Below are positions 1 through 11,600 of a stretch of 64,000 bases of DNA, one piece after another. Every line of letters begins with the position of its first letter. Positions within the stretch are counted from its first letter, which is position 1. Source of the DNA: Hirudo medicinalis (Eukaryota; Annelida; Clitellata; Hirudinida; Hirudinidae); NCBI GenBank assembly GCA_011800805.1, contig MPNW01000036.1, positions 204,706-268,705 on the forward strand. The letters run 5' to 3'. A program made the position numbers and the translations under genes. The notes under the pieces are model-generated. The model searched no databases, was not told the origin of the DNA, and worked only from the letters and a program-made list of their open reading frames with translations.

Positions 1-690
1 CCTTCGATCTTCCGAAAACCTATAAAATACACAAACGCAATTCTGTTGATGTTTCTGTGGAAATGCTGAGATTTACCAAACAATGACTGCATGGAAAGGA
101 TGTTTGAGATGAAACTATGCTACTTTTAGTAATACCTAATAAAGTGAAAAGCCCACTGTTAGCCACTTTGTTGGATATATCAATAAAGTAGTCTCATTTG
201 TTTTGAAAATGCTCGTGTGTCAAATTCTGGTAGAGATTACATCCAATTTTCGCACATAGAGCCCAAAGTCTTTCAAATTGCTGACATTTTGGTGACTTAC
301 ATTTGTATTTACCAGATCTTTTGAGGAACTTTTATCCTATCTATCATTTATATAGCGCCCCTACCCGAGTAGGCTGTCTGGCGGTGCAGGCCGGGTTGCG
401 AACACGACGCATTGCGACTGTCATTACCGAATGCGCTGTAATATCTAAATTGTCAGGACTACAAACAGACTGCAATATTGCATGCACGACTTTCTTATTT
501 CAAAATAGCAATAACAAGCCACCAGAACTTGTTATAACTGCACTTTTATTTTGGTCATGCATGAAAGCCTCTCTAACAGCAGAGTAATAGTAGGTGTATA
601 ATCGGTGTGTGCTACACCTTTACGCTCAGTTTTGGTCTAACTCGTATACAGTTAGTTAATTTGTCGGCGGTTTTTGTCAAATCGTAAAAT
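1..690. other. 5' intergenic region with a SINE-like fragment
   Basis: I see no convincing gene here; the only long open frame (303-587) has no domain and no splice partner. Positions about 345-430 match, in reverse orientation, a short dispersed repeat also found near 9050-9150 and 56470-56545, so this stretch is partly a mobile-element relic. The remainder is AT-rich and presumably holds the promoter of the RING gene that starts at 691. Confidence 0.5.
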
Positions 691-2429
691 ATGGTACCTG
701 TACATGGAAAAGAAGAAATGAGTGCCGTCGATGAAGAGTTCATGATATGCAAAGTGTGTTTAGAAAACTTCGATTCAGTAAAACGCCAACCAAAGCAACT
801 TCCATGCACTCATATTTACTGCCACCGTTGTGTCGACAATTTCCTGTTGAAGGGAAAGAGCAAAAGGGTGACATGCCCCATTTGCAACCAGAGTTCAAAA
901 TGTTGTGGTTCGTCGGAAATCAAAACCTGCCAGCATTCGATAAACCTGGTAAATACTTTTAAACATTTGCTGACACGACGCAACTTAAAACCTAAAAGTT
1001 GTCAAGATCGTTGCGAAAGCGACATGGACGCTTTTGGAGTAGAGAAGAGCAAGCGAACAGTTGTGAAATCATCCAATCCTCTGCTACATCCGTCCAAAAA
1101 ATGGTCGAAAATGACCTGGAGCGATGACGAAGGCGATGCGGATGACGGCGAATTAGTTGGCGTAAAAAACATGACTCTAAAATCACAGCTTCCTTCGACG
1201 AAGTTGATTTAAATCCTCTAATTGATGCTCCAAAATCTCTGAAAAACCTGTGGAATCAACACTCACCTGAAGTTGTTTCGCCGCCAGAACATGTGGACCT
1301 TCACCTGGGTGGTGGGAGTGCCGTTACACGAAACAATTTCTCAACGTCTCCAAATAATAATTCCACTGTTCAAAGTATAAATGCGCTCGAATTAAGAAAT
1401 TATCCCTCAATTCAACACCAGTCTGATGCGAATCAATTTTCTGCTGAAGTTGACGAAAGTGATGATTTAGACTGGAATTACTTTACCCAGAATTTTGAAC
1501 CAAGTCCGAAATCAACAATGACGTACAGCTCACACAAAGAATCGAAACAGCAAATTCTCCAAAGTAATGCCAAAGATTTACCAAGGTTCAAAACAGACGA
1601 CCAAAATGGGACACCTTCAGACGTGTTTACTGAGTTAAAATTTACAGCCCCGTCCTTGATAAGATCATCACTGACCGGCGATCTTGTACTCATTGTTGAT
1701 CAAACTGGCAAAATGGAGAATAAAGTACAAGTCTTCGAAGCGAATAGTGTTATCAAGCACACTTTTAATGTCAATCTAGAAATTAATGATGTGTGTCTTG
1801 TTGAATCGGAAGACAAAGTTGCAGTAGCAGTGGCATCTAAAGAGGGCATCACCATATTCGAAACTGAAATGGATGGCAAAGGAAAATTGATACCAGTTGG
1901 CCCAGCAAATTTTGTCTCTCCTTTCATGAAAGGCTTCGTAACAGCTCAGGACAATTCTCTGAGTTTCTGTTTGGATTTAAGCTGCAGCCTCGTGCTCCAG
2001 TCCATAAGAAGCATTCATTTAGAATCAGCATCAACGGACGGAAACATTTTTAGAAGAATCGTTGACATGAACACTTGCCAGAATATGATAGGTCTTCTCA
2101 CCAGCGATCAGTGCATATTGATAGATCAACATGGCAAAGTGTTGCAATCAGTCAGACTTTTTGAAGCTGAAAGCTCTGGAGCAAAGGCAGCCATGCAACT
2201 TTCCTTTACCCCATCTTTCAGGAAACTGGCTGTTATTCATAAAAGCAAACTACTGGCTGAACTACAAGACATTGGACCCTTAACTTCTTCCAAAATTCCT
2301 ATCATTCTCCCACTTGGCGAGTCTGGGAATCGTTTTGAAGTCCTAGGCGGAACTTTGGTAGGTGAGGACAGACTTCTAGCCATTTTGCAAACCAAGGAAA
2401 ACTTCAGAATTGCTAAATACAACATTTGA
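691..2429 (+). CDS. RING-finger protein with C-terminal NHL/beta-propeller-like region (TRIM32-like); needs a -1 frame change at 1164-1170
   Basis: Likely E3 ubiquitin ligase. The first frame (691-1212) carries a C3HC4 RING: Cys20, Cys23, Cys39, His41, Cys44, Cys47, Cys62, Cys65 (CKVC, CTHIYC, CPIC). No B-box is visible; an acidic/Lys-rich linker follows. The frame stops at TAA 1210-1212. The -1 frame is open from 1146 to TGA 2427-2429 and encodes a linker and a beta-rich region with repeated hydrophobic strands (for example LNFLE-like absent, but VDQTGK and IDQHGK turns) resembling NHL/propeller proteins of the TRIM2/3/32 type. The two frames join exactly at A AAA AAC (1164-1170), read as GTA AAA AAC then CAT GAC; the joined product would be about 579 residues. 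No intron of normal size can join them. Alternatives are a missing A in the A6 run (sequencing error) or true mutation. ATG 718 is an alternative start. AATAAA lies at 2506-2511. Confidence 0.7.
1164..1170 (+). promoter_or_regulatory. Putative -1 ribosomal frameshift heptamer A AAA AAC
   Basis: AAAAAAC is in the exact X XXY YYZ phase relative to the RING reading frame (GTA AAA AAC), and a -1 slip joins it to the long downstream frame. A short inverted repeat CTTCG-A-CGAAG lies at 1193-1203, farther (22 nt) than the usual 5-9 nt spacing, so a stimulator is not convincing. A one-base deletion in the A6 homopolymer explains the data equally well. Confidence 0.35.
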
Positions 2430-2505
2430 CAGTGACATTACACACCTGAGACTTGTTTCATCATGTAGCTTCTTATAACATTTAACAAACTAAAAGTAAT
2501 TCGAT

Positions 2506-2530
2506 AATAAAGACGAAGTGTTTTTTTATT
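2506..2530. other. Back-to-back polyadenylation signals of convergent genes
   Basis: AATAAA at 2506-2511 (+) serves the RING gene and TTTATT at 2525-2530 (AATAAA on -) serves importin alpha. The signals are only 13 bp apart, so the two 3' UTRs must abut or overlap. Confidence 0.6.
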
Positions 2531-2631
2531 GGAAATGATAATCAATAAAAAACAAAATGGGCTCCTGACAAAAATAAGCTGTTAAGGAATACAGTGGACT
2601 GGAAAATACATAACATCCCTACACTTGGGAT

Positions 2632-4895
2632 TCAGAACTTGAAACCATTTCCAGCAACATTGTTGTTGTTAGAGAAGTTGAATCCTGCTTCTGATGCAGT
2701 GTCCTCTTGTGGAGCCTGTAAAACAAAATTTTCAAATGAAACAGATCCAGTAAATTCTAATTTTTTTTAATAAAATGTATGGACATTAGTCACAATCTGC
2801 TCCAAAACTTACAGAGAAATACTTTTCAATGAGTCGAAGAGCAGCATTGTAAACGGCCTCGTTGTCGTGGGTCTGAAGTTCCTCGATTTTGTCTAAGCCC
2901 CCGCACTCCTCGAGGACCATGCACACACCATCTAGGCATCCAAGTTGATCTGCAGCCTGCAAACAAGACAGATTTGAGCACTGTTGTTTTACATATCGAA
3001 CTGATAATAAAATTAGTACTTACATTGAGAACATTGCCAAGAGTTTCAAGGACAATACTTATGAGTCTGACATCCTTGCAAAGGAGGAGGCTGCTGAGGG
3101 CCTGAACAACACCCATCTCAACTGTTCTTATAATCTGTTGGTCAACACCACCACTGGCAAGGTTATTGATGACCCAAACTGCTTCTTTTTGGCTCTTGAA
3201 GTCTCCTTTGTTTATAACGTTTATCACGAACGGGATGAGACCACTGTCGATGACTTCCTGATAACATCAAGTTGATATAAAAATTATAATAGCATCAGAG
3301 AAGTTTATATTAATAAGTTTATTAAAAAAGTTGCTTATTTAGAATATTTTTAATGAGCCTTAAAATATCATATTACGTACTTGGATTTGAGCTGCGCTTC
3401 CTGCTGTGATGTTGGAGATTATCCAACAAGATTCTTTCTGAATTCCTGTCTTGTCATGGCCCAGAAGTTTTACAAATTTGTGGAGAATCTTCATGTCCAA
3501 CACAGTCTGATATGAAAGAATTTAAATCACAAAAAAATTACACAATGCAGAATAATGGCATGTTTATCAAAGCTAAAATTATCAGATGACCCACCTGAGT
3601 CTGGGCATCATCCCCTGTAACAATATTTCCGAGGGCCCTCAGCGAAGGAGTGAGGATTCCAACATCATTGAATTCAAGAAGAGCACTGAGTTTTGGCAAG
3701 ACTCCCGAGTCGATGACTTCCTGGATGCGATCGTTAGCTCCATCACTAATGTAGGAAATAGCCCAGCAAGCATCTGCCACAATTTCTTTATCTTGATGGT
3801 GCAACAGGGTTACCAGACATGGTAGGCATTTCTTCATGGCATCAAATGGGGGAGGTGGGTTCTTATTACGACAGAAGTTGGACAAAGCCCAGGCTACATT
3901 TCTCAGCAGTGTGATTCCAATTTTCCCACCTTCATTGTCTGTCAGAGCCCTATGGACAAGCTTCAACATGCCATCCATGGCATCCAGTTTTAGCACGGCA
4001 TCCCTCAAATCGGCACCATCGCCTGAGAAAGTCATGTAGCTATTGCTTAGCAAATCGACCCAGGCATTTGATCCAATAATATCACTCACCAGAAATGTTT
4101 CCAAGAGCCCAGACAGCTTGCTCTACGACATTGAGGTTCTCACTCTCTAGGAGTGCTACAAAGTTCTTAAGAGCACCAGCCTTCACAACCTCTCTTGTTT
4201 GGGTGGATGTCCCTGATGCAATGTTTGTCAGTGCCCAGGCTGCTTCAAACTGGAGATTAGGCCTATAAACACATTTATGTTACATGATTTGAATTTAGTA
4301 CAGAAGACAGATGCTTACTTGTCAGTGCAAAGGAGAAGTTGGGACAAAATAGGAAGAAGGTTAGTTTCAATTATAACATCAATGGGTGGAGATCTTTCTC
4401 TTGAAAGCATCTTCCTGATGCTCTGAACAGCCTGAAAGACTTCCTCATAGTTGTTCAACTGCTTCATTATCCTAGTAATGTCATCCATGGGTAAAATTCG
4501 CACTGTGGAAGCCTGCACACACAGAGATTAAATTACAATACATTTTTCTATTGCTAGAGACAAATAATGATAAATGAATTAATAAAGTAAATGAAGAACA
4601 GTCTAATGAGCTTAAATGCAATATATACTCACATGAGTGTCCTCTGAATCAAGAACATCGGGTTCCTCTTCCAAATTCCTCCTCTTTGAAATCTGCTCAT
4701 CCTTCTTGGCTTTGCGAAGTTCGACACTAACCTCCGACCTTTGTCGTCTCAGATCCTTAACGAGCACAAAGCATATTAAAATAACTTGAAACATTCAAAG
4801 TAATTGCGCGACAAGTGACTCTAGTCAAAAGCAAGGTAACTCACATTTATATCTTTGCCCTTATTCTTGTAATTTTTCAATCTAGCTTCAGACAT
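2632..4895 (-). CDS. KPNA2-like: Importin subunit alpha (karyopherin alpha, KPNA2/alpha-1 type)
   Basis: Nuclear-import adaptor: binds classical NLS cargo through armadillo repeats and importin beta through an N-terminal IBB. Nine exons on the minus strand: 4845-4895, 4633-4755, 4319-4512, 4090-4262, 3595-4022, 3381-3506, 3024-3257, 2813-2956, 2632-2715; phases fit and total 1557 nt = 518 aa (family about 520-530). The IBB is clear ([24 protein letters not shown]). ARM repeats show the cargo-groove Trp/Asn pairs: AAWALTN, VWALGN, AWALSN, SCWIISN, AVWVINN. The C-terminus has [14 protein letters not shown] and ends NGFKF. Wording such as LIEKYFS and [10 protein letters not shown] is closest to the KPNA2 class. 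The start is ATG at 4895 (MSEARLKN). It is head-to-head with inhibitor-2 (425 bp between starts). Confidence 0.95.
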
Positions 4896-5319
4896 TATTT
4901 TTCGTAGGGCGATTTCGAAAAAAGTGCGAATAACGAACTAAATCTCCGGCAACGGGAACGTGACTGTAGCAAATCGAATTAATCCGCCAATGAGCATAAA
5001 ACGAACCGTGCTTCACAATGATAACATATTTTCTTGTTAAAATAGTTAAAACAATTTTAAAATAAAATGTTTTATAATTTTAAAAATTAAATAATGTTTT
5101 ACTAAATTTAAATAATCTTCAAAGCATTATTCATTGTGTATACACATTTCTTACAAAATAATTATAATTACAAGCAAATTTTAAATTATTTATCAATTTT
5201 TTATTTAGTCATAATTTGCTTTTATACAAGTCAATCTTCGATAAGGTTATTTATTGATAAGTCGGTTCTGCTGCAGGCGTTGAGATTTAAAAGTCAACAA
5301 TTATTAAAGACTTTAACAA
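4896..5319. promoter_or_regulatory. Shared intergenic promoter region, importin alpha / inhibitor-2
   Basis: Only 424 bp separate the two divergent start codons. The stretch next to importin alpha has mixed composition and the centre is strongly AT-rich. No TATA box or other element stands out. A bidirectional promoter is inferred from geometry alone. Confidence 0.45.
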
Positions 5320-6743
5320 ATGGCTGATTTCGACAAGAAACCCGTGAAAGGAATTCTGAAAAATACATCGAGCTTTGATAAAGGGAAGTGCGAAGGCATG
5401 AGGTTAACTCTTTGCTAAAGTATTGCTTACATACCACCAATCTGTGTAATCCGAAGTAATGTGATACTACAAAAACAACAAGCTAATTTTTAATTACTTT
5501 GTAACGTTTCTATTTAAGTCGCAGAGAAAAAGAAATGAAATGGGATGAGATGAATATCTTGGCCACTTATCATCCAGCAGACAAAGATTATGGACATGAC
5601 AAAATAAACGAACCGCCAACTCCTTATAATAGGTTTGAGGGAGATGGCGACGAAACGCGAAGTGGTGATGAAGGGGAAAGCTGCATTGATCCTGAACTTC
5701 TCGCTCAAGGGTAGTTTTGTTTCTAAACTTTCATATCAATTCTATTAATTCAATTATCCCAGCTAATTATTTTGTCTACTCATTTGCTTCATTTTTGAGA
5801 GTGTAATCATGCTGCTTTAAACTTTGCATATGTTTTTGTCATTACACACATAGAACCTGACATTTGAATGTTCGCTTTCATTTTATGACTGATCATCTCT
5901 ATTTTTATCATTTAAAAAATATTGCATTTGTATTAAGTTCTATCTATCACATTTAGTGATGTGTAAAAGCTTGCTTTATTGACTGATTTTGATTTCTTCA
6001 CAAATTTATGATAATGTCACGGTAAACAACAACATAGATATTGTCATAAGCATTCTTAGAGTTGAGTTAGAACTGCAAACACCATTACATGTGATGGTAC
6101 TAAAGTAATAGTAAAACATTATTTGATTTCTTTAAATTTTTAATTATTCCTACTAACGAGGTTTAATAATGATTTCAAGAAATGTTGTTTAGAATATTGT
6201 TTACATAAATTAAACCTAATGGCACTACAAATGCAGGCTAACTATGAAGACGAAGCCAAAAGTTCTGACGAAGGTTGACACTTACAGCAGTGGAGATGAG
6301 GATGAAGAGGATGAAAACCTCACAGAAGAAGAAAAAGGTAAGAGATTCCACTTGTCAGAAAGTTGTTCTTAAAAGCCACTTTAATTAATTTCAAAGAAAT
6401 ATAAAATTTTAATTATTGATTAATAATTTTTCAGAGAGAAAAAGGGTGTTCAGACTTCACAGAAAGCAACATTACAATGAGTTTCAAGCTGTTAAATTGG
6501 CTCGCCAGCTCCTACAGGAGGAAGAAGATGACGAAGATGGTGAGATTTATTAATTATTTTTAATGGCTATTTTTGGTAGGCGGGTGATACTCAGAACTTG
6601 ATGTATTTACAGCTGATGATGAAGGAATGGGATGTAGGAATGATTACTCAGAGGCCAGCAGGTCAGTGGAAGTCAACGATTCACTGAAGGAGAGTCCCCT
6701 TTCCACTGAGGAGCCATCCCCCATGGACATTTCAGACAAATAA
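5320..6743 (+). CDS. PPP1R2: Protein phosphatase inhibitor 2 (PP1 regulatory subunit 2)
   Basis: Inhibits and chaperones the PP1 catalytic subunit. Five exons: 5320-5402, 5525-5710, 6237-6337, 6435-6539, 6613-6743; 606 nt = 201 aa, matching the ~205 aa of vertebrate inhibitor-2. Diagnostic motifs are all present: N-terminal KGILK (PP1 contact), [18 protein letters not shown], the GSK3 site context EPPTPY (equivalent to Thr72), and the C-terminal helix block [19 protein letters not shown] that covers the active site. Acidic stretches ([11 protein letters not shown]) are typical of this intrinsically disordered protein. AATAAA at 7018-7023 fits a 275-bp 3' UTR. Confidence 0.95.
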
Positions 6744-7177
6744 AACTCCTCATTTGTCGAGTTTCACCTGAAGCGGGATGGATTTTGTAGATTTGTGGTT
6801 TCGTCTCTGAGCCTTGGCCTCTAGCAAGAATTGGGTCTGCAAAGTGTTTGGTAATGCTTGGTGGTGTTTCAGAATCCCTGTCAGCAATGTAGGCAGAGAA
6901 AATTGAGAAACTTTTGAAGGATTGTATTTGATCTTTTGATTTTCAGTCAATTTATAAATGCTTTGCTAGCTCCTCAAAATTGCTAGGTCATCAAAATTTG
7001 ATTTAAACAAGTAACTTAATAAACTCGTAGTTTTTGGTTACTGCCTGCCATGATTGCCGAATTACATTCCCCGATATTTCTGGTGTTGTCATTGCATTTT
7101 TGTCGAAGATTTGTAAACTTTGGACCGAGATTACAAAAATGGATGTCTTGCATTTTTTTACTGCTCTTGTCCGTTCA
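6744..7177. other. Overlap of 3' UTRs; no further gene seen
   Basis: This holds the 3' UTR of inhibitor-2 (AATAAA 7018-7023) and presumably that of the converging coiled-coil gene. A minus frame at 6750-6950 is open but has no supporting splice or domain evidence. Confidence 0.4.
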
Positions 7178-8452
7178 TTATATCCTCCACCGCTTCTGTT
7201 CGAGTTCCTTGTGTTTTTGCAAGAAGTTTGGCAAGATCTTCTTGGGAGAGCATTTTTGAGGAATTGGGGGACAGAGGTTTAGGCCTTGTGAATTGAGGAG
7301 TTCCTTGAATGCTATGAAGAGTTCAGGAGTCCATTTGTTGTTGCTGATGAATGCACTGCTTGCCTGCTTGAGTTTGGAAAGCTGAAGTTTAATTTAATTT
7401 CAAATTAATTTTATTTTCTAATTCGAAGAAAGATGAAAAAATCATTATGCTATGTTTTTATTTATTTAACAGCATCATTAATTATTGTGGAGCATGATTT
7501 CGCTTATTCGTCCAAGGCTGGGTTCATTATTTATTAATTATTTTTCCAATTGGTCCAGTATCAAAAACCGAAATCCGCAGCATTTTGGCTTTTCTGAGAC
7601 AAATTTTCCGTCGAGAAAAAAGCATTGAATTCAGAGTTTGTGTTCCTTTGATTTAAATTTTGTATAAACGCCCTTCATAATTGATGAAGGGTCTGACAAT
7701 GTGCGGGCATTATCTCCCTAACGTTTAATAATATTAATAATAAATTTGTAATGCGCTATGATGTGCTTTACAACAATAAAGGGAGCCACACGTAGTCATG
7801 AAACTGAGGATAAATTATTATCACCTGTTTGGCGGTGGCCACATTTCGCACGACTAGTTTCACGACATTGTTCGCAAAGTCGGCTTGATTGATATAATCC
7901 TCATCACTTTCTTCTTGAAGGGTCGGGTGTTCTTCCTCGACATCGGGATCTTGGATGCTTTCATCCTCGCTTTTATCTTCCGTGAAGTCATTCATACATT
8001 TGTCCCATTTAAATTTGATGATTTTTCGTTTTCTCTTTCCCTAAAAATTTGAATATAAAATACTTAAGTTAGTTAAACGCACAACTTAAGTATTTAGATC
8101 CAACCCTTTCTGCTTCTAGGAAGTTTAATTCCTTTAGGAGTTTACATTGAAGATCTTTTTCACGCTTTATGTCCTTTTTTAATTTCACTATTTCTTCCAG
8201 GATGCCAAACGTAGTAGGCTCTGCCGAGGCAAGCTGATTTCGTATTTTAGCTTCGTATTGGAACACGCTTACATAAAATTGTAGCTCCCTGCCTTGCGTT
8301 TTCAGTTTTTCCACGGTGTCTTGAGATTTAACTAAATCCGAACGACACTTTTTCCGCAAGTTCTTAATTTTGGAGGTGAGTATTTGTACGGGATCGCACA
8401 TATCCGTTTGTATGCCGACCGTTTTAGTACCTCCCAGGACGTTGAATACCAT
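7178..8452 (-). CDS. Unidentified coiled-coil protein
   Basis: Three minus-strand exons, 8105-8452, 7825-8040 and 7178-7381, join in phase 0 (768 nt = 255 aa). The first intron is only 64 bp (8041-8104), the second 443 bp (7382-7824). The ATG at 8452 gives MVFNVLGGTKTVGIQTD. Residues about 30-115 are rich in Lys/Glu/Leu heptads (ILTSKIKNLRKK, LEEIVKLKKDIKREKDL), then a basic patch (GKRKRKIIKFKW, possible NLS), an acidic Ser/Asp/Glu linker, and a C-terminal helical part (SKLKQASSAF, WTPELFIAFKELL) ending in KRWRI. The IQTD motif near the N-terminus resembles TQT-type LC8 dynein-light-chain ligands, but this is weak. I do not recognise the family. It lies head-to-head with the receptor phosphatase-like gene (about 250 bp between starts). 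Confidence 0.65.
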
Positions 8453-8699
8453 TTTAGATTTTGTAAAAAATTTCAAATTAATGTTTCCATCTGGATCGAT
8501 TAAACTGCTTTCATAAACAACTTCTTAATATCTTACGTTTAAAAGATCATAAATAATATATTTTTTTGCGAATTTGTTTTCAAACGTATATTGTCTTGTT
8601 TTTAATTTGCATATTTATTTATTAAAATATTCTCCTATTTAAAATTTAGTCATATAGTTTTGTGGCGCCACTCGCCATTTTGTTAAGCAATCAGCGGAC

Positions 8700-11600
8700 A
8701 TGTCTGAATCCGGATTGTTCGGCGTCCTTTGTTTCTGGGCAATGTTAAAACTTTCTCAAAGTTTGGCTATTTCATTAAAATACTAAGAAACGTTATCGTG
8801 TCAAAGTTCTGAGTTGTTGCAATAACATTGTAGATGCTTGTCCATCTGAGAGATTTGGCCCACACTGCGAATTCCAATGTCATTGCTTAAGAAAATGTAA
8901 TAAAGGTGATTGTTCTGATGACCTCTGCAGTTTTGGTTTTATGGATCCCCCGAAATGTCAAACAGGTAATAGATAATAAGTGATCGATAAATTCTTAATA
9001 GATAAATATTTTTTTTTGTGAACTGTTGGTCGAGATTTTAAGAAGGTTGTGCAGGCTGGCTGAATGGGTTGTGTTCCTGCATACGGCGGTAATGGTAACA
9101 GTCGTAATGTCGTGTTCACTGCCACAAGTGCCCTTGCGCTATATAAATGGTTAACAAAAAGCGCCTCTGACGCTATGCAAATGGCGCTATTTAAATGAAC
9201 TACATTTACATTTTATATTTGCGTTTTGTTTCCAGTTATAAGTTAATTTGTCTTAGGTTGTCCAAAGCAAAGGTTTGGTGTTAATTGCATGTTTGATTGT
9301 AAGTGTCCGGAGAACGATACCTGTAATAATGTAAATGGCTGGTGTTCCTCGAACAAGTGTAAGGATGGCTTTGGTGGAGCTGGATGCCAAAAAAGTGAGT
9401 TCTTCGGTATTTACTTAACTTTATAAGTATCTAATTAATAGTTTCCAACTAAGTTATTGATTATTCTAACAAGGAGTACCCTTTCTGAGCGATCCGCCGG
9501 TAGTTGACATCATTGCAGAAAAATATATGTTGATTTCCTGGAAACCTTGGTCTCATGGCTTCCAACTCACCAATTCGTCCATCCTGATATATTTAATAGA
9601 AGCTCAGAATTATCAAGACATCGACTCGGCAAGCGAATGGATCACTCTCGCTAAGGTCAGAGATACAGACGAGTCTGGACAAGCGGCTTGGATCATGGAG
9701 AAAACGAACAATTTCGACGTAGCGCTAGTGACTACTAGTAATGGAGATCAATCTCTTCAGCGGGTTCGAGTTCTTTTCCAGAATCCTGAGCCTGACCAAC
9801 CATACAAATTCAGGATTGGAATATCTGTATTGAAAGACAAAAGACCACCATTCAAGGTTGACCCGAGTCCCGTCACCCCGAAGTGGCACAGCATCCATTG
9901 TGGAGGTTTGCGTCTTCAATCTGTTTGTATATTGGTATTACAGAATTTATTGAATAGTATTTATTTATAGTATTTATTGAATCAACCCAGTTACTTAAAG
10001 AATAATATCAGTTTGTATAATTCGTGGATTTACTTTGTGAGATTGATGTGTTGTTCCGAGTTGCTAATTGGTTGAATTACTGATTTGCTGCCCGAAAAGT
10101 TGCCATCGATTCTTGTCCACGAGACTTTTTGATCATCAAATATTAATATGCAAATTTTAAATATTCAATGAACGCTGATCATACATTTTTAGTATGCAAA
10201 TATATTCCATAATATGTATTAAATTGAAATTAGTAAAAGTTTATTTTTTTTAAAGTTATGAAATAACTTAATAATTATGATGATGATGATGATGACGATG
10301 ACGATGACGATGATGATGATGATAAAGTCTTTTAATGATCAACACTGCAATTTATTTATTTATTTCTCGTTTTTTTTTCTTCATCAATTTATCTTAACCA
10401 TTTCCGTGATCGGTGATTTGATATTAAATCTATTACACCCGAATGTTCAGTTACAAGTTTACCATCCAGCTCCAAGCCAAGTTCCAACGAGAGTGTCAGC
10501 CAACATAACCACTTCTGAGGACTTCATGACGCTCACCATCGCTTGGGAGGTTCTCTTGATTTGAGATAATTATCATTACCACAGTCATTAGTACATTCTG
10601 ACTATTTTCTTATCAATTGTTTATTCTGTTGTCGACTTTGAAGAATAATTCGCTGGAAAGTAATCGTTAGTGAAATGTTGTTATACGTCAGGGTCCTTTG
10701 TGCTTTTATTTTCCATTATTCTGCCATCAACAAGGTTGAACGTAATCCAAATATTATCAAAATTTCGAACGTTTCGAATTTTCACCTCGCAGCTTTTGGG
10801 CCAAAATTCCAGTAAATGTGATGAATTCTGGGGACATGAGGCGTCCTTGATCCGCCTTGATCTCAATGAGAGCAACATTATTTCATCATTCAACGTCACT
10901 TGGCCTCATCTATCTATGCTGGTCTCCAATATCACAGAAATACATTTTGCTGCCTTCAGCTCTTTGTCCTACGCTGTTGCAGTACGAGTTGTAAACAAAT
11001 GGGGGGTGGTCGGACCTTGGTCTGAGCCAAGTTTGGCTTTCTTTATTGGTTGGTAACTTTAGCCAAATTTTTGTTACTATTTTGAAATAATAGCGTGTTT
11101 TCTTCTTTTGGAAGTCGAATCAACGACTTTAGGAGAAGTAGGGTCTGATTTAACAATGTCTCTGCAAGGATCTTCCAATTTGACAACATCTCCTCTGCCC
11201 CAAAGTCCCTCATCATCTCACTTTGTGGTTCTTCCGACTTCTCACCTGGTCACTCCTTCGCTCAAAGTCAAAGGTCAATCTCCATCGCCAACGGTCCGAG
11301 GTCGGAGTGTGAAGTGGACGCTGCTCGAGAGGAACGAGACTCATTTGGAGTTGCTACACGAAGGCGGAACGTCTGCTTTCTGTGAGGTAAGTGCCAATGT
11401 CTGTTTGTGTGTATGATTGTATGTATGCATGTATGTGTGTATGCATGTGTGTATGTATGTATGTATGTATGTATGTATGTATGTATGTATGTATGTATGT
11501 ATGAATGAATGTATGCCTGTCTGTCTGAATGTCCATTTGACAAATATTGAATTCCATGGCTTGCACACAGATAAAACTGTTGAAGCATCTCATTGAGGGC

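Noticed and set aside
1162..1191. A 30-nt GT..AG intron joining the two RING-gene frames
   Set aside because: Too short for any known spliceosomal intron and it does not restore the frame; the -1 slip or a missing base explains it better.
6750..6950. Minus-strand 66-aa ORF with a basic tail
   Set aside because: Lies in the 3' UTR of inhibitor-2, no consistent splice to the coiled-coil gene, no domain.
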